NCBI GenBank assembly: GCA_021780015.1
Contig: JAJXZN010000185.1
Span: forward strand, 1-5,118
From: Pseudomonadota bacterium
GTDB taxonomy: Bacteria > Pseudomonadota > Alphaproteobacteria > Rhizobiales > Beijerinckiaceae
Reading direction: 5' to 3'
DNA length: 5,118 nt
The translations under genes and the position numbers were made by a program. Position 1 is the first letter of the stretch. Every line of letters begins with the position of its first letter. Below are positions 4,818-5,118 of this stretch, one piece after another. Below the pieces are notes generated by a model, which saw nothing but the letters and a program-made list of their open reading frames with translations, did not search any database and was not told the DNA's origin.

Positions 4818-5118
4818 ATGGATGCCAAACGGCCCGATTTTTCGACCTTCGCGCTGCCCGTCACGCTGGACGATGGCACGCCCGTCACCCTGCGCGCGGT
4901 GCGCCGCGACGACGGCGCAAAAATCCGCCGCGCCTTCCATAGGCTCGGGCCGGAGACGGTCCATCGCCACACCCGTGAAGAGCCGCGCGACGGATATCGA
5001 GATGGCGAGGGCGGAAATATAAAGGGACGCGTGCCCGGCCGAAGCGCCCGCTTCCATGGCGATGGACTGGAGCTGATAGACAAAGCCGAAGGCGGCGACG
5101 GTGATGAGAAGAATGGCA
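4818..5118 (+). CDS. GNAT acetyltransferase N-terminus, broken after ~48 codons
   Basis: The frame starts at ATG 4818 and stays open to the window edge, but only residues 1-48 resemble a protein family. The segment LDDGTPVTLRAVRRDDGAKI (17-36), continuing RRAFHRLGPETV to residue 48, matches the usual opening of GNAT N-acetyltransferases: a beta strand, the R-x-DD turn, then a helix ending in (S/G)PE. Past about 4961 the translation turns into a charged, low-complexity run rich in Gly, Arg, Asp and Glu. That is what the reverse of a hydrophobic membrane gene looks like, and an MFS fragment is readable there on the other strand. The acetyl-CoA-binding motif is therefore absent. TATATT at 4804-4809 could be a -10 box giving an almost leaderless message, but no good -35 is seen. 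The gene diverges from the YkgJ-family gene, with 63 bp between them. Confidence 0.6.
   Translation, partial: MDAKRPDFSTFALPVTLDDGTPVTLRAVRRDDGAKIRRAFHRLGPETVHRHTREEPRDGYRDGEGGNIKGRVPGRSARFHGDGLELIDKAEGGDGDEKNG
4953..5118 (-). CDS. Internal fragment of an MFS transporter (partial at both ends)
   Basis: Reading the minus strand inward from the window edge gives a hydrophobic stretch of about 55 residues. It begins AILLITVAAFGFVYQLQ, continues through EAGASAGHASLYISALAIS, and ends VARLFTGVAMDRL. This has the pattern of two MFS helices joined by a short loop and followed by the G-x3-DR motif that precedes the next helix; it may be helices 7-8 or 1-2. It is not a copy of the AmpG-like permease. 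The frame stays open to a TGA at 4809-4811, but from about 4953 onward it is only the reverse of the GNAT start. The transporter is thus cut off abruptly, and its beginning lies outside the window. Confidence 0.55.
4959..5067. repeat. 11-bp perfect inverted repeat at the GNAT/MFS junction
   Basis: GTCCATCGCCA at 4959-4969 is the exact reverse complement of TGGCGATGGAC at 5057-5067, with 87 bases between. The first copy lies on the point where GNAT similarity gives way to the MFS fragment, and the second lies inside that fragment. This may be chance in GC-rich coding DNA or a footprint of the joining event. Confidence 0.5.

Noticed and set aside
1..5118. Mobile element, CRISPR array, defence system, tRNA or rRNA
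   Set aside because: No transposase, integrase, direct-repeat array, cloverleaf or rRNA-like sequence was seen on either strand.

Overview
The window looks like ordinary chromosomal DNA of a GC-rich alphaproteobacterium, most likely of the Hyphomicrobiales (rhizobial or methylotroph-like). The evidence is the codon use, a Tlde1/DUF2778-type cell-wall protein behind a long Pro/Ala-rich linker, a HiPIP, and a match to the alphaproteobacterial EcfG stress-promoter consensus. The taxonomic call is inference; no rRNA or phylogenetic marker is present. No rRNA, tRNA, CRISPR array, insertion sequence or phage gene was found.

Layout, left to right. A glutathione S-transferase family gene (41-694, +) opens the window. 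A 380-bp non-coding stretch follows, with a weak terminator candidate, inverted repeats, and a well-formed hairpin closed by a GCGA loop just before the next gene. Then comes a membrane-anchored protein with a Tlde1/DUF2778-type L,D-transpeptidase-like domain (1075-2310, +), a 239-bp gap with a perfect 9-bp hairpin, and an AmpG-like muropeptide permease (2550-3860, +). A hairpin sits on the permease stop codon. An EcfG-type promoter match leads into a small Tat-exported high-potential iron-sulfur protein (3979-4284, +). This converges, with 5 bp between stops, on a minus-strand CxxCxxCC protein of the YkgJ family (4754-4290). A divergent reading frame at 4818 begins like a GNAT acetyltransferase.

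The right end is abnormal. About 48 codons into the GNAT frame the similarity stops, and the remaining ~160 bp reads as an internal piece of an MFS transporter on the opposite strand. Two genes are therefore joined head to tail in inverted orientation, either by rearrangement or by a chimeric assembly or amplification event. Everything beyond about 4950 should be treated with caution.

Functional themes. The L,D-transpeptidase-like protein and the AmpG-like permease both concern peptidoglycan, one altering it in the periplasm and the other importing its turnover fragments. The HiPIP is a periplasmic electron carrier whose upstream region suggests general-stress control. I see no convincing undescribed multi-gene system. 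The points most worth checking are the EcfG-HiPIP link, the structured leader of the cell-wall gene, and the GNAT/MFS junction.
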